Assembly (NCBI GenBank): GCA_026414225.1
Contig: JAOAJK010000004.1
Coordinates: 62,001-126,000 of the forward strand
DNA length: 64,000 nt
Direction: 5' to 3'
Source: Thermoplasmata archaeon
GTDB taxonomy: Archaea; Thermoplasmatota; Thermoplasmata; Lutacidiplasmatales; SKW197
Shown in pieces: positions 46,101 to 53,468 of the stretch. Below the pieces are notes generated by a model. That model made no database searches. It worked only from the letters and a program-made list of their open reading frames with translations, and was not told the DNA's origin. The first letter of the stretch is position 1. Every line of letters begins with the position of its first letter. Both the position numbers and the translations under genes were made by a program.

Positions 46101-48410
46101 GCAGGCAATGTGGAAGAAATGGGTCCCGCGGAGGCATGGACATTTGTTGACCTTACAGAACCTGCGGTTTATGTAAGTATTGAGGGAATCCTGGGAAACG
46201 ATGGTTGGTATCTTTCAAGTGTGAAGGTGATGCTGGGTGCGGCGGATGCAACCGGCGTGAAACTCTATTATTCCCTCAACTATGGAAACTGGTGCGTCTA
46301 CACAGCCCCGTTTACCTTGGCTGAAGATGGAATCCACAACCTTGCATGCTATGCGGTCGATGCTGCAGGGAACATAAATTCGTCACTGAACATCCAGGTA
46401 AAGGTCGATAGAACCGCACCTGTGACCCAGCACTCGCAGGTACCTGAGTGGTCGAACGGCACCCACACCACAATAAACTTCACCGCAACGGACTCCGCAA
46501 GCGGTGTGAAATTCACGAAAGTGAGAATAGATGATGGAGAATGGATTACCCTGAACACTGGCTCTGGCACATCTCCCCTGACAGTGATCGGAAATGGAGT
46601 CCACCGGATAAGGTATTTCAGTTTGGATGTTGGAGGAAACCCAGAACAGGAGCGGGAATTCTATGTGAGGATAGATGCGGTTGCACCTGGTACAGAACTC
46701 ACGGTTTCTGGCGTCTCCGGTAAAAATGGCTGGTTCGTTTCTGCTGTAAAGGTTCAGCTGACATCCACCGATGGACTGAGCGGGGTTGCGGGTGTGTATT
46801 ATTCAATTGATAATTCCACATTCAGACAGTACACCGCGCCTGTTGAGATTATCGCAGAAGGCATGCATTTGATAGAGTATTATGCAGTGGATGTTGCGGG
46901 GAATCTGGAGGCAAGGAAAGCAGTAACGGTAAAAATTGACACCACCATGCCATCCTCCACGATTAACATGAGCGGGGGCTGGTACAGGACACTACCTGTC
47001 AACCTCACAATAAATGCGATGGATGGAGTAAGCGGACTGGCAGGGATGTATTACTCGATCAACGGCTTACCTTGGGTGAAAGGGACCATAGTTTCCCTGG
47101 ACACGGATGGAGCGCACACGATAAGGTATTATTCGGTGGATAACGCTGGAAATGCGGAAGAGGTAAAGTATGTGGTGGTCCAGATAGACGCCGAAGCCCC
47201 GGAGACAGAAGCCATTCTGAGCGGGAATCTCTCCCAGAACGGCTGGTACACAGGCACGGTGCTGGTCACGCTTGAGGCAGAAGATGGGGTTAGCGGGGTC
47301 TCAGACATCTTTTTCTCGGTTGATGGCTCCCAGGTCTTTGATTACACTGGACCAATTGTGTTGACTGGTGATGGAGTTCACATCCTGTGCTATTACGCAG
47401 TTGACAGAGCAGGAAATCTGGAGGAGGAAAAAACGCTTACCATCGGGATTGATTCCACTGCACCTGAAACAACGATAAATGCCTCATCCGGGTGGTATTC
47501 GCAGACCCCCGTGATGCTGGCACTCGCGGCCGTGGATGGAACTTCTGGCGTTGCGGTCACATTCTACAGGGTCGAGGGGGGAGAGTGGAAAACTGGTGTT
47601 GAAATAAATCTGACGGAGGACGGGGTTTACACGGTTGAGTTTTACTCGGTGGATATCGCTGGCAATCTGGAAAGGTCTCAGCGAGTGACTGTAAGAATTG
47701 ATTCTTCCGCTCCAGCTGTCGAGTTGCGAGGACTTCCCACCGAAAGAAAGTCAGTGTCTGGCACAATCCAGGTATCGTTTGGCGTGAGTGACCTCTCTGG
47801 AATCTCGAGAGCTACCTACTCAATCGATGGCACAGCAAGAACACTGGTAGCAGTGGGCAACCTCTACTCCCTTGAAATTGACACGACCAGCATTGGGGAC
47901 GGGACCCATGGACTCGTTATTGAGATCACTGACAATGCCGGCCACTCCACAAGAATCACAAGGACAATCAGAGTGGATAATACACCCCCGGCAATTGCTT
48001 CGTGCACACCGTCGGAAGGGGCAGTGGTTACTGGAGAGGTCAATATAGTTCTCCTCCTCACCGACGAGGCTGAAATCACGGAAATTGCCCTCTACCTTGA
48101 CAGCAAGCCAGTTACATTTGAGAGGGAAGGTGGCACTGTGAAGTATAACTGGAAGACAACAATTGCCGATAATGGAAGGCATGTGCTGAAGGTTTATGCG
48201 AAGGATGCGGCTGGAAATCTGAAGGTATATGAACAGGGATTTTCTGTTAATAATATCGATTTCGCGCCTTACATAGCCACCGGTGCCCTGATTGCCGGAC
48301 TTGCCGCAGCATGTGCGGGCCTAATTTCCTTTAGAAAACCGTCCAGACTGGTGAGGGTGGCAAAGGTTGAGATAAAAGAAAAGGTAGAGGATAAGGAGGT
48401 GAAGAAATGA
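43197..48410 (+). CDS. Giant repeat surface protein (IPT-like, Fn3 and OmpL47-type Ig repeats)
   Basis: A 1737-aa exported protein with a signal peptide (residues 1-30). The first part (about 33-700) is roughly eight tandem repeats of about 80-85 residues. Each ends in a V-x-D-x-x-G motif and contains Y-W-D, so they look like IPT/TIG-type Ig modules. Then comes one Fn3 domain (about 710-800). Many Ig-like modules follow (about 800-1600), including OmpL47-type repeats with D-G-x-S-G-V and Y-Y-S-x-D. A membrane helix (about 1685-1705) and a charged tail end it. There is no catalytic motif. It is probably an S-layer-like or adhesive coat protein. Its TGA overlaps the ATG of the next gene (ATGA). 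Confidence 0.85.
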   Translation: MWKNWSKVFGMGIAIACILSILPLPAVTAAPSLTVTPGTGIVGSLVIVNGTGFGSSQVVNIYWDSTFNLRNSTTTTTTGTFSVPVIIPSASGGKHTIIAKDAGGNQATAQFTVIPSLTISPSSGYVGEDVTLTLNGFGANLEVEFYWDGDYWTSDYTNNVGSRTVTLKLPELTGGYHVLSAVDAKENTGSTQFLVFSTFALDPSQGRYGDSVNFEGTGFGSGTEVKLYMDNQSNYLASAYTTPGGNFSGSFTVPQMPGGLHTVLAVDSSGNSGSANFEILPLVSLSKYTGYVDDEVSVYGYGYTANKNISVLWDSVQIPTAPDTVAVSSGGWFRCKIKVPYTPYGVHVVTAVDEGGLSHSVSFSVYPRISVDPDHGLPGIFASVNGTGFSANVSVSLFWDFGLPNQQGLGATVTNATGSFSHQVQIPSDQNGVHTIMAKDTNWHIAITAFYLGPSLLIANSTGNVGSSNTISGYVFSPAANVTVYWDAEPIGTARTDSSGDFTFSFVIPPSCYGAHTVSAVDEYGVHAETQFFVVPEISVVPASGTVGSTVAITGTGFSGNSIASIYWDGTNTYRSERTAQNGSFNLAFTVPDAAFGPHTIGARDIGGVTASAQYSVIPSIELSRTSGRVGDTFTVFCHGFAPSSPVTLVWDNVSTIYYSMTTDTGFAEIYSNVPDCHAGPHEIYVYDGMLHAVQPLPFTVLPLDAPEPIAPSGFVNATSVRLSWTAIQNASFYIGQISTDPLFSTNVIQFSTTSTGYQVTGLIHGNRYYWRVKAVDVAGNEGSFSASPDFTVDLVTPSSLLTGPGYTGTSPFTLGYTASDALSGIASVALYYSFNFSDFVLYGESTVSNGTFSFTAPYGDGTYRFYTVARDKAGNAEPVSGAKLTVVVDTKKPSAFVSPLPQISNTRILELNVVCGDTASGVSHFMLLSSTDNGSTWEFYGNYTTSPVQFIAGREGKYLFQAIAVDYAGNVEEMGPAEAWTFVDLTEPAVYVSIEGILGNDGWYLSSVKVMLGAADATGVKLYYSLNYGNWCVYTAPFTLAEDGIHNLACYAVDAAGNINSSLNIQVKVDRTAPVTQHSQVPEWSNGTHTTINFTATDSASGVKFTKVRIDDGEWITLNTGSGTSPLTVIGNGVHRIRYFSLDVGGNPEQEREFYVRIDAVAPGTELTVSGVSGKNGWFVSAVKVQLTSTDGLSGVAGVYYSIDNSTFRQYTAPVEIIAEGMHLIEYYAVDVAGNLEARKAVTVKIDTTMPSSTINMSGGWYRTLPVNLTINAMDGVSGLAGMYYSINGLPWVKGTIVSLDTDGAHTIRYYSVDNAGNAEEVKYVVVQIDAEAPETEAILSGNLSQNGWYTGTVLVTLEAEDGVSGVSDIFFSVDGSQVFDYTGPIVLTGDGVHILCYYAVDRAGNLEEEKTLTIGIDSTAPETTINASSGWYSQTPVMLALAAVDGTSGVAVTFYRVEGGEWKTGVEINLTEDGVYTVEFYSVDIAGNLERSQRVTVRIDSSAPAVELRGLPTERKSVSGTIQVSFGVSDLSGISRATYSIDGTARTLVAVGNLYSLEIDTTSIGDGTHGLVIEITDNAGHSTRITRTIRVDNTPPAIASCTPSEGAVVTGEVNIVLLLTDEAEITEIALYLDSKPVTFEREGGTVKYNWKTTIADNGRHVLKVYAKDAAGNLKVYEQGFSVNNIDFAPYIATGALIAGLAAACAGLISFRKPSRLVRVAKVEIKEKVEDKEVKK

Positions 48411-48886
48411 AGGATGTGTTTGATTCGCCCCTGATAATAGGTTTGAGTGCAAGGAACCTGCTTGCCATCCTTTCAGGGTTCCTCCTTCTCGTCTCCCCGC
48501 TCCTCCTATGGACCGCGTTCTGGAACAACGGGGTAGAACAAAAGCTCGACGGATTTGAGCTGCAGCGGGAGGCAAATGCGTTCGCAATAATTCTCCTGCC
48601 CCTCTGCGGACTTGCCGCCATTCTCTCAGGTTTCGTTCATTCAAGGTTTCCAGACCTGCGGGGCAACAGGGTGGTCCTGGCATTCGGTCTCTCGACTGCC
48701 ATCCTCTCGATGGTTGCCCTTATCGCCACCACGGTGCAGGCAGAGTTGTGGATGGGCGGCACGGCCGGGACTTCTTTCCTGAACAATGTGATGCTTGGGT
48801 GGTATGCTGCCCTAACGGGTACCTTTCTCCTGTTCTTCGCACTTCTGGTGCCGAGACAGAGAAAGTTATTCCCAGAGAGTGAATAG
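48407..48886 (+). CDS. Four-helix membrane protein of unknown function
   Basis: A 159-aa protein with about four membrane helices (residues 15-38, 58-78, 90-110 and 130-150). It is translationally coupled to the giant repeat protein by an ATGA overlap, so the two may work together, for example as an accessory of the surface layer. I do not recognise the family. The last 21 nt overlap the convergent DUF357 gene. Confidence 0.7.
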   Translation: MKDVFDSPLIIGLSARNLLAILSGFLLLVSPLLLWTAFWNNGVEQKLDGFELQREANAFAIILLPLCGLAAILSGFVHSRFPDLRGNRVVLAFGLSTAILSMVALIATTVQAELWMGGTAGTSFLNNVMLGWYAALTGTFLLFFALLVPRQRKLFPESE

Positions 48887-49159
48887 TTTATCGTCGGTGC
48901 CCACATCGAAGAGCCCGATTCTTGCCCCCGCGTCCAGCCAGCCATGCGCGTAGTTTACACAGGCAAACGCATTCACGAAGTCCCCTTTTCGGTAAAAATG
49001 GACTGCGTCGTTGTTGTAAGCCCTGGCCATCTCCAAGAAGTCCTCTGCTAGGCGGTATAGATAGGAACGCTCGGGAACTGAAATTTTGACTATTTCAAGT
49101 CCCTTTTTTGTCTTTTCCAGATAATCCTTCAATTTTTCCTCGCTCACTTCCTTTCTCAT
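48866..49159 (-). CDS. DUF357 domain protein
   Basis: A 97-aa helical protein of the DUF357 family, an archaeal group of unknown role. Segments such as EDFLEMARAY and FACVNYAHGWLDAGARIGL are characteristic. ATG 49159 has GGTGA 5 nt upstream; a GTG at 49168 is an alternative. Its first 65 nt overlap the archaeosortase gene in another frame. Confidence 0.82.
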   Translation of the reverse strand: MRKEVSEEKLKDYLEKTKKGLEIVKISVPERSYLYRLAEDFLEMARAYNNDAVHFYRKGDFVNAFACVNYAHGWLDAGARIGLFDVGTDDKLFTLWE

Positions 49160-50114
49160 GTTTTTCACCGGGTATCATGTATTTGAATGCCATAAGCCAG
49201 AAGAAACACATGTAAATCATCTGGTACAGGTCTCCAAGTGCAAAGTACTCGTTCTTATGCCACCAGAGCATCGTGGGCATGTCGTAATAATAGAGGAGGA
49301 GGGCAAGGGTGAGAAGGCGGAGCATGTTGACAAAAAATGCGCCGACTGTGCCCACGACAACGATTAGCGGCTTGAGCCACCACCTGGTCCTGAAGTTGAG
49401 CACGAGGGCCGACGATAGGGCGGCAAATGTGCCCATGCCCATCACCCCGGTGCATCCGCCGGCAATCCACATCTGGCTCGTTCCTTTCGGTGTCTGGAGA
49501 TATAGGAGGGCCCCCTGCCCACTCCCCGCAACGGCTGTCCAGGATTCTATGCCAACGGATGAAAGAAGGCCCGCCAGTGCATCTGCCTCAGGTTTTGCCA
49601 GGATGTTGGCTGCCGCGGCGTAGAGCCCTGTGTTTTCGCTGTAGAAGAGAATGTTCAGGATTGAGAGGGAGACCAGCAATGCAAGCACTGGGTAGGTGTA
49701 CTTTATCTTTCTGTAGCCGTAGAAGAGGAAGAGGATGCCTGCCAGGAAGATTGCATAATTGGTGACCCCGAAGCCAGTGTTCTCGCCACCGGAAAGGAGG
49801 GTTTTAAGCGGTACCGCGAGGAAGCTAAACGCAAGTACAGCCACTGCAAAAACAAATTCATTGAGGTCAGGTAGCTCGTGGTCGTCCCTGTAAAACTCAA
49901 GCTTTATATAGATAACCATCAGCATTACCGCCGCAAAAACAAAGAACACACCTATGGCTCCCTCGTAGCCGGCAAATTCAGATAGAAGAACGGAGGCCAG
50001 AATTGTGAGCACGAAGATGGTGAACTTGTTTTTCCGGACTGTATCCAGAATGCCCGGAGGGGATTCTGCGGCTGGAACCAACACCTTTTTCCTGTGATTG
50101 ACTTTCTCTGCCAT
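49095..50114 (-). CDS. Archaeosortase/exosortase family transpeptidase
   Basis: A 339-aa integral membrane protein with about eight to nine helices. The family active site is visible: Cys221 in AGGCTGVMG, Arg266 in FFVNMLRLL and a following His286 in WWHKNEY. Archaeosortases cut C-terminal sorting signals (a short motif, a membrane helix and basic residues) and transfer the surface protein to a lipid. The M6 peptidase at 60422 ends in such a signal. ATG 50114 has GGAG upstream; an in-frame GTG two codons earlier is an alternative. The charged C-terminal tail (about 22 residues) is encoded in DNA shared with DUF357. Confidence 0.87.
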   Translation of the reverse strand: MAEKVNHRKKVLVPAAESPPGILDTVRKNKFTIFVLTILASVLLSEFAGYEGAIGVFFVFAAVMLMVIYIKLEFYRDDHELPDLNEFVFAVAVLAFSFLAVPLKTLLSGGENTGFGVTNYAIFLAGILFLFYGYRKIKYTYPVLALLVSLSILNILFYSENTGLYAAAANILAKPEADALAGLLSSVGIESWTAVAGSGQGALLYLQTPKGTSQMWIAGGCTGVMGMGTFAALSSALVLNFRTRWWLKPLIVVVGTVGAFFVNMLRLLTLALLLYYYDMPTMLWWHKNEYFALGDLYQMIYMCFFWLMAFKYMIPGEKHEKGSERGKIEGLSGKDKKGT

Positions 50115-50391
50115 TGCCACTCCTGCAGATACGACCGTAAATAATAACTTTTTGGAGGCGGTGCCGTGTTGTGTAAATTTGAAGAACGCATTTTACCGTA
50201 ACGCGATGCAAGGAGGATAGAAGCCTTACTGCCAGCAACAACACAGGCCGCATTGCATCATGTTCTCCTTTATTTTCCCCCATCCTACATTCGGCAAATA
50301 GTCTAGCGATAACTTATGCAACACAGCACAGCTTCAGAAAATAATAAATAGTGATAGGTTAATATTGTATACAGCACAAAGGGGTGCGAAA
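50115..50391. other. 277-base divergent intergenic region (archaeosortase / pan)
   Basis: It contains a minus TATA-like GTTATTATTTACG near 50129-50145 for the archaeosortase and an A/T-rich plus box (AATAATAAATAG, about 50341) for pan. In the middle an inverted repeat GATGCAA...TTGCATC (about 50204-50259) could pair across 42 bases. No RNA gene is convincing. Confidence 0.4.
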
Positions 50392-51606
50392 TTGACTGAA
50401 GAAGCCCAGGAAGCAAAAAATAATGAGACCTATGAGAATGCGCGTCTCCATCTTCTGGAAGTCCAGAATTCAAGGTTAACCGAAGAATTGCGGAGAATAG
50501 AGAATGAAAAGAGGTATCTGGAGAACGAGGTTGTCCGCCTGCAGAGAGAACTGAGGCGTTTGAAGGTAGAGATTGACCGTTTGCGATTTCCACCGCTAAT
50601 CATAGGCCAGATAAGGGATGTGCTTGCCGATGGCAGGGTCGTGGTCAAAAGTTCAACAGGCCCGGATTTTGTTGTGAATGTAAGTGAAGCCATTCTCCCG
50701 AGCGAACTCAAAGCAGGAGCAAGGGTGGCTCTGAACAAGCAAACCCTCGCGGTTATGAATGTGCTTCCCCCATCACTTGACCCGATCGTGATGGGTGCCG
50801 AGATTATTGAGAAGCCGCAGGAGAGTTATGCAGACATTGGTGGACTAGAGGAGCAGATCCAGGAAGTAAGGGAAGCGATAGAGTTTCCGCTTTTGAAGCC
50901 AGAGCTCTACAGAAAGGTCGGAATCCAGCCCCCAAAGGGCGTCCTCCTTGTTGGACCACCAGGCACAGGCAAAACCCTGATTGCGAAGGCGGTTGCGAAG
51001 CAGACAAGTGCCACATTTATCCGTCTTGTGGGTTCTGAGCTTGTCCAGAAGTATATCGGGGAAGGAGCCCGTCTCGTCCGTGAGCTTTTTGAACTGAGCA
51101 AACTTAAGGCACCATCCATCGTATTCATCGATGAACTGGATGCTATAGGGGCAAAGCGGCTGGATGTATCTACATCCGGTGATAGAGAGGTCCAGCGAAC
51201 CCTGATGCAGTTACTTGCAGAAATGGACGGATTCAATCCCCTTTCAAATGTGAAGATTTTAGCGGCTACGAACAGGCCCGACATTCTCGACGAAGCCCTT
51301 CTCAGGCCAGGTAGATTTGACAGAATCATCACGATCCCGATGCCCAACCTGGATGCAAGGACCTCGATTTTCAAGATTCATTTGAGGCCCCTGAATGTGG
51401 TGGGCGAGATTTCAGTGGAAGAACTCGCCAGAAAAACTGAAAATTGCACGGGTGCGGACATCAAGGCCATCTGCACGGAAGCAGGAATGTTTGCGATAAG
51501 GGCGGAACGGGACCATGTTGTTCCAGAAGATTTTGAAAAAGCAATTACAAAGGTGCTCGGGAGAGGGAAAAAGCAGACCAAGGCCCCACCCGGCATGTTC
51601 GTATAA
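50392..51606 (+). CDS. pan: Proteasome-activating nucleotidase (PAN)
   Basis: A 404-aa AAA+ unfoldase that feeds substrates to the 20S proteasome. It has an N-terminal coiled coil (about 15-65), an OB domain (about 70-140), Walker A GPPGTGKT (about 189-196), Walker B VFIDELDA and the arginine finger region PGRFD. The C-terminus ends MFV, a hydrophobic-aromatic-X variant of the HbYX motif used to open the proteasome gate (Tyr replaced by Phe). The start codon is TTG 50392, chosen because GGGGTG precedes it. No ATG is present in the N-terminal region. Confidence 0.93.
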   Translation: MTEEAQEAKNNETYENARLHLLEVQNSRLTEELRRIENEKRYLENEVVRLQRELRRLKVEIDRLRFPPLIIGQIRDVLADGRVVVKSSTGPDFVVNVSEAILPSELKAGARVALNKQTLAVMNVLPPSLDPIVMGAEIIEKPQESYADIGGLEEQIQEVREAIEFPLLKPELYRKVGIQPPKGVLLVGPPGTGKTLIAKAVAKQTSATFIRLVGSELVQKYIGEGARLVRELFELSKLKAPSIVFIDELDAIGAKRLDVSTSGDREVQRTLMQLLAEMDGFNPLSNVKILAATNRPDILDEALLRPGRFDRIITIPMPNLDARTSIFKIHLRPLNVVGEISVEELARKTENCTGADIKAICTEAGMFAIRAERDHVVPEDFEKAITKVLGRGKKQTKAPPGMFV

Positions 51607-51621
51607 CTCAGCGGGTGTTCC

Positions 51622-52617
51622 ATGAAACTCGAGCAGATGGGAGAAAGGGGAATAATCAGAAAACTCGGTGAAATTTTTGGAGAGCGAGCCATCGAAGATG
51701 ACTGTGCAATTCTCCATGTTGGCGGATCCTATTACATGCTGTTCACCACTGACACGGTAAACCAGAAGGAACACATACCGTTCACCGCCACACCCTGGCA
51801 GATCGGATACTATGCCTGCGCGGTGAATCTGAGCGATATCGCTGCCAAGGGTGGAGAGCCGCAGGGTTTACTTTTCGCCACAACATATCCGAAAGAGATG
51901 GACATGGAGTGCGTGCTGGAAATTGCAAGGGGAATGGCTGATTGTGCCGGGATGTATGGGGCTGCCGTGCTTGGCGGAGATACAAAGGAAGGGGAAAACC
52001 TTACGATTGCAGGCGTGGGCATCGGGAGGGTGCACCGCTCAATGTTGATGCGGAGGCGGGGTGCAAAGCCAGGTGATGCAGTTTATATCACAGGAACGGT
52101 AGGCAGGGGAGGTACCGCATTCGTGAAACTCCAGCATGGCTACGAACAGAAAAACGCAACGAAGGAACTGCTTGAGATTACACCCAGAATCACACTGGCT
52201 AGGCAGATTGCCCGGCTCGGTGTTGTGACGAGCGCAATAGACACTTCTGATGGGATGGCCGCGGCACTCCAGCAACTCGGGGAGCTTAACAGTGTGGGTT
52301 TTCAGATTGTCTGGGATGAGAAATTTCCCGTCTATCCAGATGCTTTGAGAGTCGCAAGTAAATTTGGAATAGACCCTAGCGACTTCATATTTTATGGCGG
52401 CGACTATGAAATCCTCTTCACAATCGATGGAAGTTTTAGCGATGAATTCGAGAAGAAAGCCAGGAAAAAGAAATTTCCGGTGACAAGGATAGGTAGGGTA
52501 ACCCAGGGGAAATCAATAGCGTTGAAACAGGCAAATGGAAGGACGCTGGATCTGACAAGGTACGGGTACGAACATTTTCATAGGAAGAGTCAGGGGCCGG
52601 GAAAACTGAAAATCTGA
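51622..52617 (+). CDS. thiL: Thiamine-monophosphate kinase
   Basis: A 331-aa kinase that makes thiamine diphosphate from thiamine monophosphate. The aminoimidazole-type ATP fold motifs are visible: EDDCAIL, GGDTKEG, DTSDGM and GGDYEILF. It starts 15 nt after pan, with a GGGTG ribosome site, so the two are likely co-transcribed though unrelated in function. Its stop codon is one base from the 3' end of the opposite-strand tRNA. Confidence 0.93.
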   Translation: MKLEQMGERGIIRKLGEIFGERAIEDDCAILHVGGSYYMLFTTDTVNQKEHIPFTATPWQIGYYACAVNLSDIAAKGGEPQGLLFATTYPKEMDMECVLEIARGMADCAGMYGAAVLGGDTKEGENLTIAGVGIGRVHRSMLMRRRGAKPGDAVYITGTVGRGGTAFVKLQHGYEQKNATKELLEITPRITLARQIARLGVVTSAIDTSDGMAAALQQLGELNSVGFQIVWDEKFPVYPDALRVASKFGIDPSDFIFYGGDYEILFTIDGSFSDEFEKKARKKKFPVTRIGRVTQGKSIALKQANGRTLDLTRYGYEHFHRKSQGPGKLKI

Positions 52618-52618
52618 G

Positions 52619-52721
52619 TGGACCCAGCGGGATTTTCAGGCAGTTTGAAATCTCAAAATACCATTTGAACCCGCGACCTCTTGCTTGCGAAGCAAGCGAT
52701 CTTCCGCTGATCTATGGGCCC
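52619..52721 (-). tRNA. tRNA-Ala (anticodon CGC) interrupted in the T loop
   Basis: The minus strand folds as a complete tRNA of 72 nt once a 31-nt insert is removed. The acceptor GGGCCCA/TGGGTCC contains the G3-U70 pair that identifies tRNA-Ala, with discriminator A and no encoded CCA. The D arm is GATC/GATC with GG in its loop. The anticodon stem is CTTGC/GCAAG with loop TTCGCAA (anticodon CGC). The T stem GCGGG/CCCGC brackets the loop TTCAAAT. The stop of the upstream unknown gene is 17 nt away on the same strand, and no TATA box sits at the right distance. It may therefore be processed from that transcript. Confidence 0.88.
52632..52662 (-). other. 31-nt insertion in the T loop of tRNA-Ala (probable intron)
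   Basis: The insert lies between loop nucleotide 60 and the 3' strand of the T stem; the exact cut may shift because AAAT is repeated at both edges. GGTATTTT at its start can pair with AAAATCCC at the 3' edge (7 of 8 positions), and GATTTCA with TGAAA-TC forms a hairpin inside. A textbook bulge-helix-bulge with 3-nt bulges and a 4-bp helix is not obvious, so splicing is likely but unproven. Confidence 0.65.
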
Positions 52722-52738
52722 ACCCTTTGATAAGGAAG

Positions 52739-53362
52739 TTACTGGGTGTAGGTCTCGCCTTTTTCGTAGGTGTTCTTGATGTGTGCCAGCAGGATGTCCC
52801 GGTTTTTCTTCAGATGGGATTCATACCAGGACTTGACCACGTCTGCCAGAATGTAGTGGATTCTGTCAATGTCCACCTTGTTCACAGGTGCATCATACAG
52901 CACATGCACATTGAATATGCGCTTCCAGCCCGAATACTTGTAGTAATTCTCGCCTTCACAGTATTCAAATATGCCTCTCAGGTGGAGCACTCCCTTTTCA
53001 TCCGTGTAATAGGTGAATTTGATACTGTCTCCGACCCTGCCCTGCGCCTGGGTTTTGTCAACAAGCTGGACGGTGTTGATGGTGGAAAAATCAAAATCTG
53101 GCTTGAATTCCCACTCCTTCGGATAGTTCTTGAATGTAGCATAGAGATTGTGTGGAGGGTCCATCGTGATGTGGACATGGATGTCGTTAAATTTGTCCCA
53201 AATCAACATGAAATCTTCAACCAAAGTTCTGTTGATCTCCATTTTCCTGCTTCTTTCCTCTCCGCTGCTCTGGATAATTTCCTCTGTTTTCTTTTGCAGT
53301 TCCTCTTCCAGTTCTCGGAACCAGTCCGATGGGCTTTGGGTTTTCTGTTCTGCTTTGACCAT
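52739..53362 (-). CDS. Protein of unknown function (207 aa)
   Basis: I do not recognise this gene. The protein starts with a charged helix (to about residue 60), then a beta-rich domain (DIHVHITMD, WEFKPDFDF, SIKFTYYTDEKGVLHL, FNVHVLYDAP) and a C-terminal helical region rich in Lys. It has no signal peptide or membrane segment. The pattern IHVHITMDPPHNLYATFKN suggests a small ligand- or peptide-binding alpha/beta fold. A TATA box lies at 53396. The tRNA-Ala gene follows 17 nt downstream. Confidence 0.65.
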   Translation of the reverse strand: MVKAEQKTQSPSDWFRELEEELQKKTEEIIQSSGEERSRKMEINRTLVEDFMLIWDKFNDIHVHITMDPPHNLYATFKNYPKEWEFKPDFDFSTINTVQLVDKTQAQGRVGDSIKFTYYTDEKGVLHLRGIFEYCEGENYYKYSGWKRIFNVHVLYDAPVNKVDIDRIHYILADVVKSWYESHLKKNRDILLAHIKNTYEKGETYTQ

Positions 53363-53395
53363 GGTTCTCAACCCTAAATTCCCCAATAGTGTTCT

Positions 53396-53446
53396 CACTT
53401 ATAAACCTTTTTCAGACAACAGGTATGGTTTCAAAACCTTATTATC
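53396..53446. promoter_or_regulatory. Divergent TATA boxes (207-aa gene / hexulose-phosphate synthase fusion)
   Basis: Minus AGGTTTATAAGT (53396-53407) serves the gene ending at 52739. Plus CCTTATTATCC (about 53437) serves the gene starting at 53469. Confidence 0.55.
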
Positions 53447-53468
53447 CTCCATCGCCCTTCCTGTTACC

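Noticed and set aside
50204-50259. Box C/D or structured sRNA upstream of pan
   Set aside because: The GATGCAA/TTGCATC inverted repeat is present but no C (RUGAUGA) and D (CUGA) boxes with correct spacing were found.
49978-50283. 101-codon minus-strand frame upstream of the archaeosortase
   Set aside because: It overlaps the archaeosortase start in another frame, has no ribosome site and an Arg/His-rich composition typical of a shadow frame.
53148-53468. 107-codon upstream extension of the HPS-RraA fusion
   Set aside because: It overlaps the divergent 207-aa gene and its promoter; the family N-terminus starts at 53469.
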